This document shows positions 55,571 to 63,670 of a stretch of 64,000 nucleotides of DNA, piece by piece. The notes beneath the pieces are model-generated. The model saw only the letters and a program-made list of their open reading frames with translations. It had not been told where the DNA came from and did no database searches. Numbering within the stretch: the stretch's first letter is position 1; the number at the start of each line of letters is the position of its first letter. The translations under genes and the position numbers were made by a program. Origin of the DNA: Polyangiaceae bacterium (GTDB taxonomy: Bacteria; Myxococcota_A; Polyangia; Polyangiales; Polyangiaceae); the NCBI GenBank assembly GCA_020633205.1, contig JACKEB010000011.1:912501-976500 (forward strand). The letters run 5' to 3'.

Positions 55571-55605
55571 AAAACCAAAACGGGAGGCCCATTCGGACCT
55601 CCCGT
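55571..55605 (-). terminator. Intrinsic terminator for the sigma/anti-sigma operon
   Basis: ACGGGAGG (55580-55587) pairs with CCTCCCGT (55598-55605). Read on the minus strand it is followed by TTTGGTTTTTG. It lies between two convergent stops and may act in both directions. Confidence 0.75.
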
Positions 55606-55640
55606 ATTTGCGTTCGATGGCTGGTGTTGCGCGCCCCGTG

Positions 55641-56483
55641 TCAGCGCATGGAGGCGACGACTAGCTCGGCGCTCTCCGGCTCATCCAGATCCGTCGCGAC
55701 CGCGTAGCCCACTCCTCGACGCTCCACGGCGGCGATGGTGTAGCCCCGACGGGAACCCATATAGACGGCCGTGTTGCGCACGACCTTGGGCTTGAAGATG
55801 TAGCGCACGGGGACTCGCTCGGAGTCGTAGACGTAGACCGTGACCCGGTGACCACCCAGACGGTAGCGGAAAGAAGCCGCCTTCTGGTTCCGTACGGGAA
55901 CGACGCTGCCGCCGAGCCACTGAGCGCCGTAGTCTTGCAGGCCCTGAGGCACGTGAACCGGCACACCGACCTGAGGCTCGAACGACTCGACCAGGCGAGG
56001 CTCGACCACTTCCGGCTCCGGCGGAGGAGCCGCGTGATGGCTCACTAGCTCATCCACCAAGGCGTCGACGGTGATCGGCGTTGGTTGACTGGACATCACG
56101 TTCGCCTGGGCGCTGCTGCTCGGCTTGGTCTGGGGATGATCTCCACTTGCGCCGAGCACCAGGGTGAAGCCTGCGGCAGCCGCGATGGGCAGGATGTACT
56201 TCCAAGGCAGAGCGCGGCCATGACCGTGCCCTTCCAGCGCCTCTTCACGATCCCTTTCCGCGCGGAGTGCTCCCCGCAGGCGAGCCTCGAAGGCCGCGCT
56301 GGGCTCTTCATCCGCCAGGGTTTGGCGCATGCTTTCCTTGAGCGCCTGAGCGAACAGGACTTGCTCGTGGCAGTCCTCGGAATCGAGCATCAGCTGCTCG
56401 ACTTCGACCATCTTCTCAGGTGGCAGCTCGCCGTCGATGTAGGGGTCGACGAGGGGTTCGATACGACGTGCGGCGTTGCTCAT
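55641..56483 (-). CDS. Anti-sigma factor-like membrane protein
   Basis: A 280-aa protein. The N-terminal 75 residues are helical and match the anti-sigma ASD region (VDPYIDGELPPEKMVEVEQL), but the zinc residues His-x3-Cys-x2-Cys are absent. One membrane helix (about 95-112, KYILPIAAAAGFTLVLG) is followed by a periplasmic domain rich in beta strands. The start overlaps the sigma gene stop by 4 bases, the usual sigma/anti-sigma coupling. It should hold the ECF factor at the membrane until an envelope signal arrives. Confidence 0.82.
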   Translation of the reverse strand: MSNAARRIEPLVDPYIDGELPPEKMVEVEQLMLDSEDCHEQVLFAQALKESMRQTLADEEPSAAFEARLRGALRAERDREEALEGHGHGRALPWKYILPIAAAAGFTLVLGASGDHPQTKPSSSAQANVMSSQPTPITVDALVDELVSHHAAPPPEPEVVEPRLVESFEPQVGVPVHVPQGLQDYGAQWLGGSVVPVRNQKAASFRYRLGGHRVTVYVYDSERVPVRYIFKPKVVRNTAVYMGSRRGYTIAAVERRGVGYAVATDLDEPESAELVVASMR

Positions 56484-57148
56484 CCCACACCTCGCTTCCG
56501 CTCACGGTAAGCGTCTAGGTTCACGGGTTCGCTCGCCTTCTTTTGCTTGGAGCCGATCTGCTCTTCAGGTCCAACGATGCCCATCTCGCGCGCCTGCTCG
56601 AGCAGCTCAGCCTTCAACAGGCGGCGGCCACGGTGCAGGCGGCTCATAACGGTTCCAATCGGACAGCCCATGACGTCGGCAATCTCCTTGTAACCGAGTC
56701 CCTCCACGTCCGCGAGCACGACGGCCAGCCGGAACTCTTCCGGTAGGCCCTCGACGGCGCGGCGGATTTCCGCTTCGAGCACCGGACGCAGCGCGGTCCC
56801 TTCAGGGTCACGCATCCCGCGTAGGCTGGCGGCGCTGATCCAACCATCGCTGAGGGGATCGGCGTCAGGTCCGTCGAGGACCGCGCGCTCCAGCCCACCT
56901 CGGCGGTAGCGATTGATGAAGGTGTTGGTCTGGATGCGCAGCAGCCAGGCCTTCATGTTGGTGCCGGGCTCGAACTGGTGCCGAGCTCGCATCGCCTTCA
57001 CGAAGGTGTCTTGGACCAGGTCTTCAGCCTCGGTCCGACTACGGGTGAGGCGCGTTGCCACGGCGTACATCGACTTGAGGTGGCTGATCGCCTCCTCTTC
57101 GAATTCCGCCGCAGAAAGCGCGCCGCGCGTGGATGTGACTTGTGCCAT
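56480..57148 (-). CDS. ECF RNA polymerase sigma factor
   Basis: A 222-aa sigma factor. Region 2 (about 22-95) has LTRSRTEAEDLVQDTFVKAMR and MKAWLLRIQTNTFINRYRR. Region 4 (about 140-195) has LPEEFRLAVVLADVEGLGYKEIADVMGCPIGTVMSRLHRGR. This is the RpoE-like ECF class. Lys/Arg-rich residues close the C-terminus. Its stop overlaps the anti-sigma start, so the two form one regulatory unit. Confidence 0.93.
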   Translation of the reverse strand: MAQVTSTRGALSAAEFEEEAISHLKSMYAVATRLTRSRTEAEDLVQDTFVKAMRARHQFEPGTNMKAWLLRIQTNTFINRYRRGGLERAVLDGPDADPLSDGWISAASLRGMRDPEGTALRPVLEAEIRRAVEGLPEEFRLAVVLADVEGLGYKEIADVMGCPIGTVMSRLHRGRRLLKAELLEQAREMGIVGPEEQIGSKQKKASEPVNLDAYRERKRGVG

Positions 57149-57182
57149 CGGGTACTGAGCGGCAACCCGGGGCGCCGCCCAG

Positions 57183-57854
57183 TTATTCCTGAGGCTTGTT
57201 GTCGATCGAGTCTAGGCGCGCTTCGATTTTATCCAGGCGTTCGTTGAGCTTGGAAAGCTGGCTCTTCAAATCCTTGAGCGGCGAAAAGTCGGGCAAAACC
57301 GTGTTGATACGCTCGTCGATCGCCGCCTGCCACTGCTCCAGCGTGGCGCGCGACGTCTGGATCACTCGCGTTAGCCCCTTGGCGTCTTTGCTGTCGCTCA
57401 CGTCGTCTTCCTTGTCTTCCAAGCCGGCCTCTGGTTCGGCTGGGACTTGCTCCACCACAATCTGCGCCGGCTCGGCAGGGGTCGCGGGAACCTGCTCCTT
57501 GGGCATCAGACGCCCGATGGGGCCCTCCCTCAGCGTCGTGAGCAGCTTCTCTCCGCGGTTGCGGATCAGCGCCTTCAGCGTCGTGAGCGGGATGCCGCGC
57601 GGCTTCGCTTTCAGCTCTTCAGAGATGATCAGCGCGAGCGTGACGTCGGTTTTGTCTTCCTTCGTCGCGTTGTCGATGATCTGCACGTCCTCGCCTGCGC
57701 GCACCATGTCCGCGATCTGCAAGAGGGTGACGTAGCGACTGTCTTTGGTGTCGTAGAGCTTGCGGTTGGAGTAGCGCTTGATGATGCGCCGGTCCGCGCT
57801 CTCGCCTTCAACAGGCTGAGCCGGCTGCTCCGAAGAAATGACGTCTTCCGACAC
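57183..57854 (-). CDS. PhaR-type polyhydroxyalkanoate regulator
   Basis: A 223-aa protein. The N-terminal DNA-binding domain of polyhydroxyalkanoate synthesis repressors is clear at about 24-90 (IIKRYSNRKLYDTKDSRYVT, then VQIIDNATKEDKTD). A middle acidic segment is followed by a C-terminal coiled coil (about 180-220, SQLSKLNERLDKIEARLDSI), which suggests oligomer formation or granule binding. No PHA synthase gene is near. It lies 34 bases before the sigma gene on the same strand. Confidence 0.88.
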   Translation of the reverse strand: MSEDVISSEQPAQPVEGESADRRIIKRYSNRKLYDTKDSRYVTLLQIADMVRAGEDVQIIDNATKEDKTDVTLALIISEELKAKPRGIPLTTLKALIRNRGEKLLTTLREGPIGRLMPKEQVPATPAEPAQIVVEQVPAEPEAGLEDKEDDVSDSKDAKGLTRVIQTSRATLEQWQAAIDERINTVLPDFSPLKDLKSQLSKLNERLDKIEARLDSIDNKPQE

Positions 57855-57995
57855 GGGTACCCCAGGGTAGGCTTAAGCAGTGATCAGTGGCCACCAAGGC
57901 CGCCTGATACGCCTGTTGGCCCTGCTCAATACAAGCGCATGTGCCGCATAGCGTCAAGCTGACTTGCGTCCACCCGAGCCGCTTGTGCGGATTGA

Positions 57996-58751
57996 TCAGG
58001 CGATCGCAGCGATGGCGAGCAGCTCCGAAGAGTCGCTGTCAGAGGTGGACGCGCGCTCACGCCTCGATTCGGTGTGCTCGCGCTTTAGCTCGTCGTACTC
58101 CGCATCGCAGAGTTCGAGGACCAAGCGCAGGAAGCTCGTGAAGTCCGAGCGGCGAACGCCCACTTCATTAAGCCAAGCGACGACTTCGTACTCGCCGTCA
58201 TCACGCTGGCTGTCCAGGTCGAAGGCAAACAGCGTCGTTCCGGCAGCATCGATACCGAACGGAAGCAAGTGGGGCTTCTGCGAGGTCTCCGCGCGCGCCG
58301 GGTCCTCACTCGGTGGGAAGCAGCTCTCGAAGGTCTGAGTCACCAGATCCAGGTGCTTCTCCTTACCGAGGTCCTTCGCACCGAGCAGCCCCGCGCCCTC
58401 GTAGAAGCGCGGCCAGCCGTCGTGGCTCGCCAGGAACGCGCGGTAGCTGGGCGGCAGGGTGCGTCCAAGGCGCGCCTCCGCGTCTGCGAGCTGCTGCTCC
58501 CGACCGCTAGGGTTCGGCACGAGTCCCGAGTCGCGCCATGGGCGTTGCCGCATCAGCTCGGTTTGGCGGCCGCGGATCGCGCGCAGCAGGTCTCTCCAGG
58601 TGGCTTGCGATTCACTCTCGGGGCTTGTCTCGCGCATGCCGTCGGGTGTGGCGGAAGCCAGAGCTGCGGGCCAAGAAACGGGCGGTCCTCCGACGCGCGC
58701 GAGTCCTGCGCGCCGCGCTGCCTCGCCGAGGCGTTGCTGACTCGCTTCCAC
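57996..58751 (-). CDS. SMI1/KNR4 (SUKH)-like protein
   Basis: About 251 aa with a SUKH-like domain at the centre: LADAEARLGRTLPPSYRAFLASHDGW, then FYEGAGLLGAKDL and a C-terminal WLNEVGV. SUKH proteins often give immunity against contact-dependent toxins, but a toxin gene is not seen next to it, so the role is open. The start is uncertain: GTG at 58751 is used; ATG at 58637 would give 213 aa and still keep the domain. Confidence 0.65.
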   Translation of the reverse strand: MEASQQRLGEAARRAGLARVGGPPVSWPAALASATPDGMRETSPESESQATWRDLLRAIRGRQTELMRQRPWRDSGLVPNPSGREQQLADAEARLGRTLPPSYRAFLASHDGWPRFYEGAGLLGAKDLGKEKHLDLVTQTFESCFPPSEDPARAETSQKPHLLPFGIDAAGTTLFAFDLDSQRDDGEYEVVAWLNEVGVRRSDFTSFLRLVLELCDAEYDELKREHTESRRERASTSDSDSSELLAIAAIA

Positions 58752-58831
58752 GTCAGCCCAACGTTGCTCATTCGTGCGCGAGTTTCGGCGTTTTTTCGCC
58801 CACCTGGGAGCAGCTCGGTATACCGACGGAG

Positions 58832-60799
58832 ATGCCCCGAACCCCACTGCTGGCGCTGCTGCTGAGCCTGCTCGGCTTGCTCGCCGTGGTGTGTGGATGC
58901 AGCGGGCAGGGTGAGCGACCGAGCTTGCTCAACGTCATCGGTGCTGGGCCTCGCGAGCTCTCGAGCGGTGATGAGCTCGAGGTCGTCGGAACAAATTTTC
59001 CGGAGGGCAAACCGGCCACGATCTCGTTCGAAGGCTCCCTTCACCGGCCCGGCGAAGTCGCCCAGGAGGACGTCGAGATCGTGATCGCTGCCAGCAGCAG
59101 CTCACGTAATCGCATCGCGGTCGTGCTCGACGATGTCACCCTCGCGGAGTTCGCGCGGCGTGGGGCATCAGGCGCCCACACCACGTTCCGCGGTCGGGTG
59201 ACCGCCGCGTTTGCCCCCCGTACGTCTGGCGCACCCCCGGTCACGGGGAGCATCGAAGGCGTTCAGATCGACTTTTTTCCCTCTGACGTGCCCGTCTCGG
59301 TCACGCATGAACTCGAGGCGGAAGGCCAACGTGCCGCCGCCCTATTGGGACTCGAGTTCGAGCCCAAGGGGCCCGGCGCGGGTTTGCTCGTGAAGACCGT
59401 TGCTGCAAATAGCCGCGCGGAAACGGCTGGGGTGAAGGCCGGCGACCGCTTGGTTGCGCTTGATGGCCTGCGCCTCGCAGACATCTCTGACTTCGTGCCA
59501 TCTGGGCGCTCGCAAACCGCGGAACTCGAGATCGTGCGCGGCAAGCTCAAGGAGACGCTTCGCCGTGGGGTCGATGTGCAGGGCTTCCGCGATACTCCGC
59601 CAGAAGACTTGCTGTGGGCGGGGGTCGTCGTTGGCGTGGTGTGCGTTGCGTTGCTGGCGTTCTTGCTGCCAGTGGCGTCAGTGATCGGCTGGTTCGAACG
59701 GCGGGTGGTGCAGCGCAGCCGTGCGCTCGGCAGAGACGCACGTCGGGTGGGCTTGCTGGATTGGGTCCGCGGTTCAGTCGCTGGAGTGTTCCGTGAGGAT
59801 GTGCTGCCTGGGGCGAACAGCCACGCGGCGTTGCGGGTCGTGCCGTACCTGCTCTTCCTAGGCACCAGCGCCATGTTCACGGTGATTTGCTTCGGGCACC
59901 CGCTGCTCGAACCCGAGTTGGATCTTGGCGCGCTCTTCCTGGGCACCGTCACCGCGCTCGTGTGCACCGGCTTGATGCTCGGTGGTTGGCGGCCACGTGG
60001 ACGCTGGTCGCTTTTTGGGGGGTTAGGTGCCGCGCTCCAGACCCTGAGCTACGAGATTCCGCCGCTCTTCTCGATCCTCGTCGTGGTGCTCATGTCCGGT
60101 TCCGTGAGGATTGGAGACATAGTCGCAGCGCAAGGCGGCAAGCCTTGGGAATGGTACGTCTTCGAGAATCCAATCACCTTCGTGATGTTCTTGCTGTTCT
60201 TCGTCCCGGCACTCTCGGAAGGGAGCCGGGCCCACGCGGAGCTACCTGAGGCGGATTGGGAGCTAGCGAGCCCGTTGTCGAGGCAAGAGTCTAAGCGCGG
60301 CACGGCATCTGGCGTGGCCTTGAGGTTTCGTTCGGTGAAGACCCGCTACCTGATGTTCTTCGCCGAGTGGGGACATGTGTTCGTGATGAGCGGGCTTGGG
60401 GCTGCGCTGTTCTTGGGAGGCTGGCAGTTGCCTGGAGTGAGCCGCGGCCTCGTGATGTCCACCCCCAGCCTCGGGTTGCTCTCGGCTTTGGTCTTCAATC
60501 TGAAGGCCTGGGGGCTTACCCTCGCTGTGCTGTGGGTTCGCTGGGCGCTGCCACGTATCCGTGTGGATCAGCTGATCGGCGTCGTCTGGAAGTGGTTCGT
60601 GCCAGCCGCGCTGCTGGGACTTGGCGCGACCCTTGGGTGGATGAACGCGCTGAAGAGCCCGGTGTTCCGGGTGGTGCAGGGCGGGCTCTCCTACGTGCTA
60701 TTCGGCTTCGCGGTGCTGGTTCCGATCTACTTGATGCTGCGCGTCCTTAGCGGCCTTAGAGATCGGCACGCCGAGCTGAGCGTCAATCCCTGGCTCTGA
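58832..60799 (+). CDS. Lipoprotein-PDZ-NuoH (complex I subunit H-like) fusion
   Basis: A 655-aa protein. A lipoprotein-type signal (Cys22 or Cys24) is followed by an IPT/TIG-like domain (about 30-130), a PDZ domain (about 175-250) and then about 8 membrane helices (about 270-655) homologous to NADH dehydrogenase subunit H. Matching blocks are LSYEIPPLFSIL with Glu408, SEGSRAHAELPEADWE (Glu463, Arg466, Glu473), MFFAEWGHVFVMSGL, LFLGGW and RIRVDQLIGVVWK. The quinone-side loop GYHTEYSGMKF of true NuoH is not recognisable. No other complex I gene is near. Possible role: proton-linked or regulatory membrane module. Confidence 0.82.
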   Translation: MPRTPLLALLLSLLGLLAVVCGCSGQGERPSLLNVIGAGPRELSSGDELEVVGTNFPEGKPATISFEGSLHRPGEVAQEDVEIVIAASSSSRNRIAVVLDDVTLAEFARRGASGAHTTFRGRVTAAFAPRTSGAPPVTGSIEGVQIDFFPSDVPVSVTHELEAEGQRAAALLGLEFEPKGPGAGLLVKTVAANSRAETAGVKAGDRLVALDGLRLADISDFVPSGRSQTAELEIVRGKLKETLRRGVDVQGFRDTPPEDLLWAGVVVGVVCVALLAFLLPVASVIGWFERRVVQRSRALGRDARRVGLLDWVRGSVAGVFREDVLPGANSHAALRVVPYLLFLGTSAMFTVICFGHPLLEPELDLGALFLGTVTALVCTGLMLGGWRPRGRWSLFGGLGAALQTLSYEIPPLFSILVVVLMSGSVRIGDIVAAQGGKPWEWYVFENPITFVMFLLFFVPALSEGSRAHAELPEADWELASPLSRQESKRGTASGVALRFRSVKTRYLMFFAEWGHVFVMSGLGAALFLGGWQLPGVSRGLVMSTPSLGLLSALVFNLKAWGLTLAVLWVRWALPRIRVDQLIGVVWKWFVPAALLGLGATLGWMNALKSPVFRVVQGGLSYVLFGFAVLVPIYLMLRVLSGLRDRHAELSVNPWL

Positions 60800-60883
60800 G
60801 CCCCGGGTTCGTTTCGAGTCCTGAAGCGCCGGGCGTAGGGCGCTCGGTTCAAGGGTTGGCGCGCCTCGCCGTTCTCCCCTGGC

Positions 60884-62008
60884 GTGAGACGCCGGCTAGC
60901 AGCGCTTTGTTTATTGGGACTAGGCCTGTGTGCCCCAGAGGCGGAGGCGGGCACCCGCTGGCGCGGGTCTCGCGTCAGCGTCGAGGTCGAACCTAGCCTG
61001 GGTCAGGCCGTGAGTCGCGCGGAAGAGGTGGTGCGCAGAGCCGCCGCCCGCTGGTCTGTAGTGGACGGCGCTCCGGAGCTAGAGGTCAGCGCTGCCCGTC
61101 GTGAAACGGGGCCAGGTTACGACCCTCGAGGGCCAACCAACAGCATCAGCTTTGCTCCAGAGGGCAGCCAGCTCGTCGGGGAAGCGCTCGCCATCACGCT
61201 GCTGACTTACGACTCCGACACGTTGGAGCTACTGGACGCGGACATCATCTTCAACGGTCGGCATCGGCTGGTAGATGTCGCGAGCTGCGAGCGGGACGGT
61301 GGTGCTCCCGCCTACGATTTCGAGGGAGTCCTACAGCACGAGTTGGGGCATGTGCTTGGGTTGGAAGAAGACTTAGAGCACCCAGACGCGGTGATGTATC
61401 CCTACGCCTCGCCCTGGAGCGTGGCGTCGCGCAACCTCAAGACGGCGGACGAGACCCAGCTCGAGACGCTGTACAGCACCCCGCTACCCGACGCAGAGCC
61501 AGGATGCAGCGCGCGAGTCGCCGCGGGCGATCGAAATATTGCCGTAGGGAACTACCTCTTGGTTCTTGGGTTGTTTGGCCTCATGGCCCTCCGACGGCGC
61601 AAGCGGAGCTTGGTTTGGGTGCTGCCTTACACCTCATTGTGGCTCGTTCTAGGTGGCTCGCAGGCGGCGCTCGCCAGCGATGGGGCGCAGCCTCTGAGAG
61701 GTCCTCTGGCGTACCTCGAGGTGACCCACGCGAGCGCACGTTGGGTCGGGGGGGTGTTGTATACGGACCTACAGTTGGCCACTCGCGACTGCAACGGCGC
61801 TGTGTGTGACGAACTCCCCAATCAACTGACTTGGGTTGGAGGATCTCGGGATGGTGTCGTTCAGGTTGTTGGACGCGAGCCGGTGCCGCACGTCGGTGCA
61901 TTCCTCGAAGTCGTGGCTCCTCCATCGACCGGCGGGAATCGGCTCAAGCCCAGCCACTACCGAACCGTAATCAAGACCAAGGGAGGCGACCCATTATGGA
62001 TCCAGTAA
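60884..62008 (+). CDS. Matrixin-like metalloprotease fused to a second exported domain
   Basis: A 374-aa protein. The signal peptide (1-22) is followed by a matrixin-like protease (about 25-200) with HELGHVLGLEE (His152, Glu153, His156, third-ligand position Glu162 rather than His) and Met-turn VMYPY. At 208-241 a GCSAR motif, hydrophobic helix and RRRKRS look like a complete MYXO-CTERM tail. The chain then continues with a second hydrophobic segment ending AALAS (about 243-263) and a beta-rich domain to 374. The frame is continuous; it could be a fusion of two genes. Confidence 0.75.
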   Translation: MRRRLAALCLLGLGLCAPEAEAGTRWRGSRVSVEVEPSLGQAVSRAEEVVRRAAARWSVVDGAPELEVSAARRETGPGYDPRGPTNSISFAPEGSQLVGEALAITLLTYDSDTLELLDADIIFNGRHRLVDVASCERDGGAPAYDFEGVLQHELGHVLGLEEDLEHPDAVMYPYASPWSVASRNLKTADETQLETLYSTPLPDAEPGCSARVAAGDRNIAVGNYLLVLGLFGLMALRRRKRSLVWVLPYTSLWLVLGGSQAALASDGAQPLRGPLAYLEVTHASARWVGGVLYTDLQLATRDCNGAVCDELPNQLTWVGGSRDGVVQVVGREPVPHVGAFLEVVAPPSTGGNRLKPSHYRTVIKTKGGDPLWIQ

Positions 62009-62415
62009 CCACACAAGAAGAGCCACGCGCCGAAGCGACCATCCGGCGACACAGCCTGCAGCCCGGCAGCGACGGACGACGAGCGCACACCCGCTTTTCC
62101 GTCGACCTCGATGTGCACTTTGGCTCGGACCACAACTTCTACGCTGGCTTCGTCGAGAACCTCTCGGCCGGTGGGATCTTCGTGGCGACGCACAACTTGC
62201 GTCCCGTTGGCGAGCGCTTCGAGATCAACATCAACCTCCCCGATGGGCGTCCGATTCAGGGCGTGGGTGAGGTGCGCTGGGTCAGGGAGTACTCTGAGCG
62301 CTCGAACGTGCCTCCCGGCATGGGGATCCGGTTCCTCGAGCTCGCACCAGGCGCCGATCAGGCGATCGCGGACTTCCTGAGGGAACGCGACCCACTGTTC
62401 TTCGACGACGAATGA
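61996..62415 (+). CDS. PilZ domain protein (c-di-GMP receptor)
   Basis: A 139-aa cytoplasmic protein. The PilZ ligand motifs are present: RRAHTR (RxxxR) near residue 28 and NLSAGG (DxSxxG-type) near 55. A C-terminal helix ends the domain (GADQAIADFLRERD). It should bind c-di-GMP and alter a partner, often a motility or secretion protein. ATG at 61996 overlaps the preceding stop by 13 bases and has GGAGG upstream; the frame is open from 61831, but that part overlaps the matrixin gene. Confidence 0.85.
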   Translation: MDPVTTQEEPRAEATIRRHSLQPGSDGRRAHTRFSVDLDVHFGSDHNFYAGFVENLSAGGIFVATHNLRPVGERFEININLPDGRPIQGVGEVRWVREYSERSNVPPGMGIRFLELAPGADQAIADFLRERDPLFFDDE

Positions 62416-62453
62416 GCCTGCGCTGAACTGAGGCAGCAGTGAATCCTCCCGGA

Positions 62454-62487
62454 ATAGCCACCTGAGCGCGCTGCTCACGGTGGCTAT
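62454..62487. terminator. Strong hairpin between convergent genes
   Basis: ATAGCCACC (62454-62462) pairs with GGTGGCTAT (62479-62487) and the inner TGAGC with GCTCA, giving a 14-bp stem with one bulge. It lies between the PilZ stop and the acyltransferase stop. There is no T-run, so it may act as a shared stop or transcript-end stabiliser. Confidence 0.6.
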
Positions 62488-62493
62488 CGCCGT

Positions 62494-63339
62494 TCAATGG
62501 AGCTGCGCGCGAATCGCTTTTTCTTCTTGTCCGAGCGATCCAATGGCTTCGAGACAGCGCTCGGCGATCGCCTTGTAGGTCTTGGGGGAGCCGGGTTTCG
62601 CCAGTAGGTCGTCCACGTCCAGCGGCTCTCCAAAGACGATATTGATCGGAGCACCAGTTCCATCGAAGTTGCTCTTCACCTGAAGCGCGATGTCGTTGAT
62701 CAGGCCGTTGATGAACACCGGCAGCACTCTGACCTTCGCCTTGTGGATCACGCGGCCGACGCCGCTCTGGGCGGGCAGGAAGGTATACGGGTCGTCGTCT
62801 TTCTTGCGTGTGCCTTCCGGGTGAATGCCCACGAAGGTTCCGCCGCGGCTCAGGCGGTATGCCAGTTCGTCGAGGCTCGCCAAGTTCAGTGCGGCGCGAG
62901 ACCGCTCGCGGAAGATGGGTGGGTACATCGCGAAAAAGCTCATCGCGCCGTTCACGACGAAGCCAAGGGGCTTGTCGTAGAAGAACTCCGAGCGCACCGG
63001 GAAGATGATGCGCTGCTCGAGTCCTTGGCGCACCAGGTTCGCGGTCACGATGTAGAGGTCGAAGAACGAGCGATGGTTGGCGACGCAGATCACGCTCTCG
63101 TGGGGAGCCAAGCGGGGTACCCGATCGATCCCATGCAGGTGGGTGAGTCGATCTGTACAGTAGGTGATCCAGCGAGACCCCACGAAGCGCTGGCAGATTC
63201 GCACGGCGCGGTCCAACGGCTCGCTCTCGAAGGTGTGGCGGATGAAGCGGATCTGGGCCTTCTCGAGGGGCGACAGGCGATCGGAACCTAGCTTCACCAG
63301 GTCTGGTCGTTCGAGTTCTTGGTTGGCGCGCATCACCAT
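62494..63339 (-). CDS. 1-acylglycerol-3-phosphate O-acyltransferase family protein
   Basis: A 281-aa PlsC-type acyltransferase. The catalytic HxxxxD motif is NHRSFFD (about 80). The second motif near HPEGTRKK (about 175) is the usual EGTR block. A hydrophobic segment in between may anchor it to the inner membrane. The likely reaction is transfer of a fatty acyl chain to a lysophospholipid or related lipid; the exact substrate is unknown. ATG at 63339. Confidence 0.85.
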   Translation of the reverse strand: MVMRANQELERPDLVKLGSDRLSPLEKAQIRFIRHTFESEPLDRAVRICQRFVGSRWITYCTDRLTHLHGIDRVPRLAPHESVICVANHRSFFDLYIVTANLVRQGLEQRIIFPVRSEFFYDKPLGFVVNGAMSFFAMYPPIFRERSRAALNLASLDELAYRLSRGGTFVGIHPEGTRKKDDDPYTFLPAQSGVGRVIHKAKVRVLPVFINGLINDIALQVKSNFDGTGAPINIVFGEPLDVDDLLAKPGSPKTYKAIAERCLEAIGSLGQEEKAIRAQLH

Positions 63340-63670
63340 CCTGCGCGGCTAGCCGCTTTGCGCAGTCGAGACAAGCCGCATCCCTGTCGAGCTCCATTCA
63401 GCCTGCGAATCGCGCGCTGGTTCCGCCGTTTGGTGTTGATGATTGTTCACGCTTGCTCGCCGAACAATCCGTGACCGATCCGTCATCGCGCCGCGCGGCT
63501 CTGCGTAGCGCGCTTCGCCCCATGCTGCGTTTTTGCTTGAGAACGCGCTCGAAGGTGGAACCTTGGAGGGGCCAGCGAGAGCGGAGTCTCCATGCAGAAA
63601 TTCACGTCATCTGGCCCTGCGAACGTGCTGTTGGTCTCGGCACGCGGGTTGCTAACGTGAGCAGCAGCAT
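63340..63670. other. Intergenic region with an inverted repeat
   Basis: A 331-base gap between the divergent acyltransferase and the partial gene. A perfect 8-bp inverted repeat, GATTGTTC (63441-63448) and GAACAATC (63462-63469), has a 13-base spacer and could be an operator. No other gene is credible. Confidence 0.45.
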
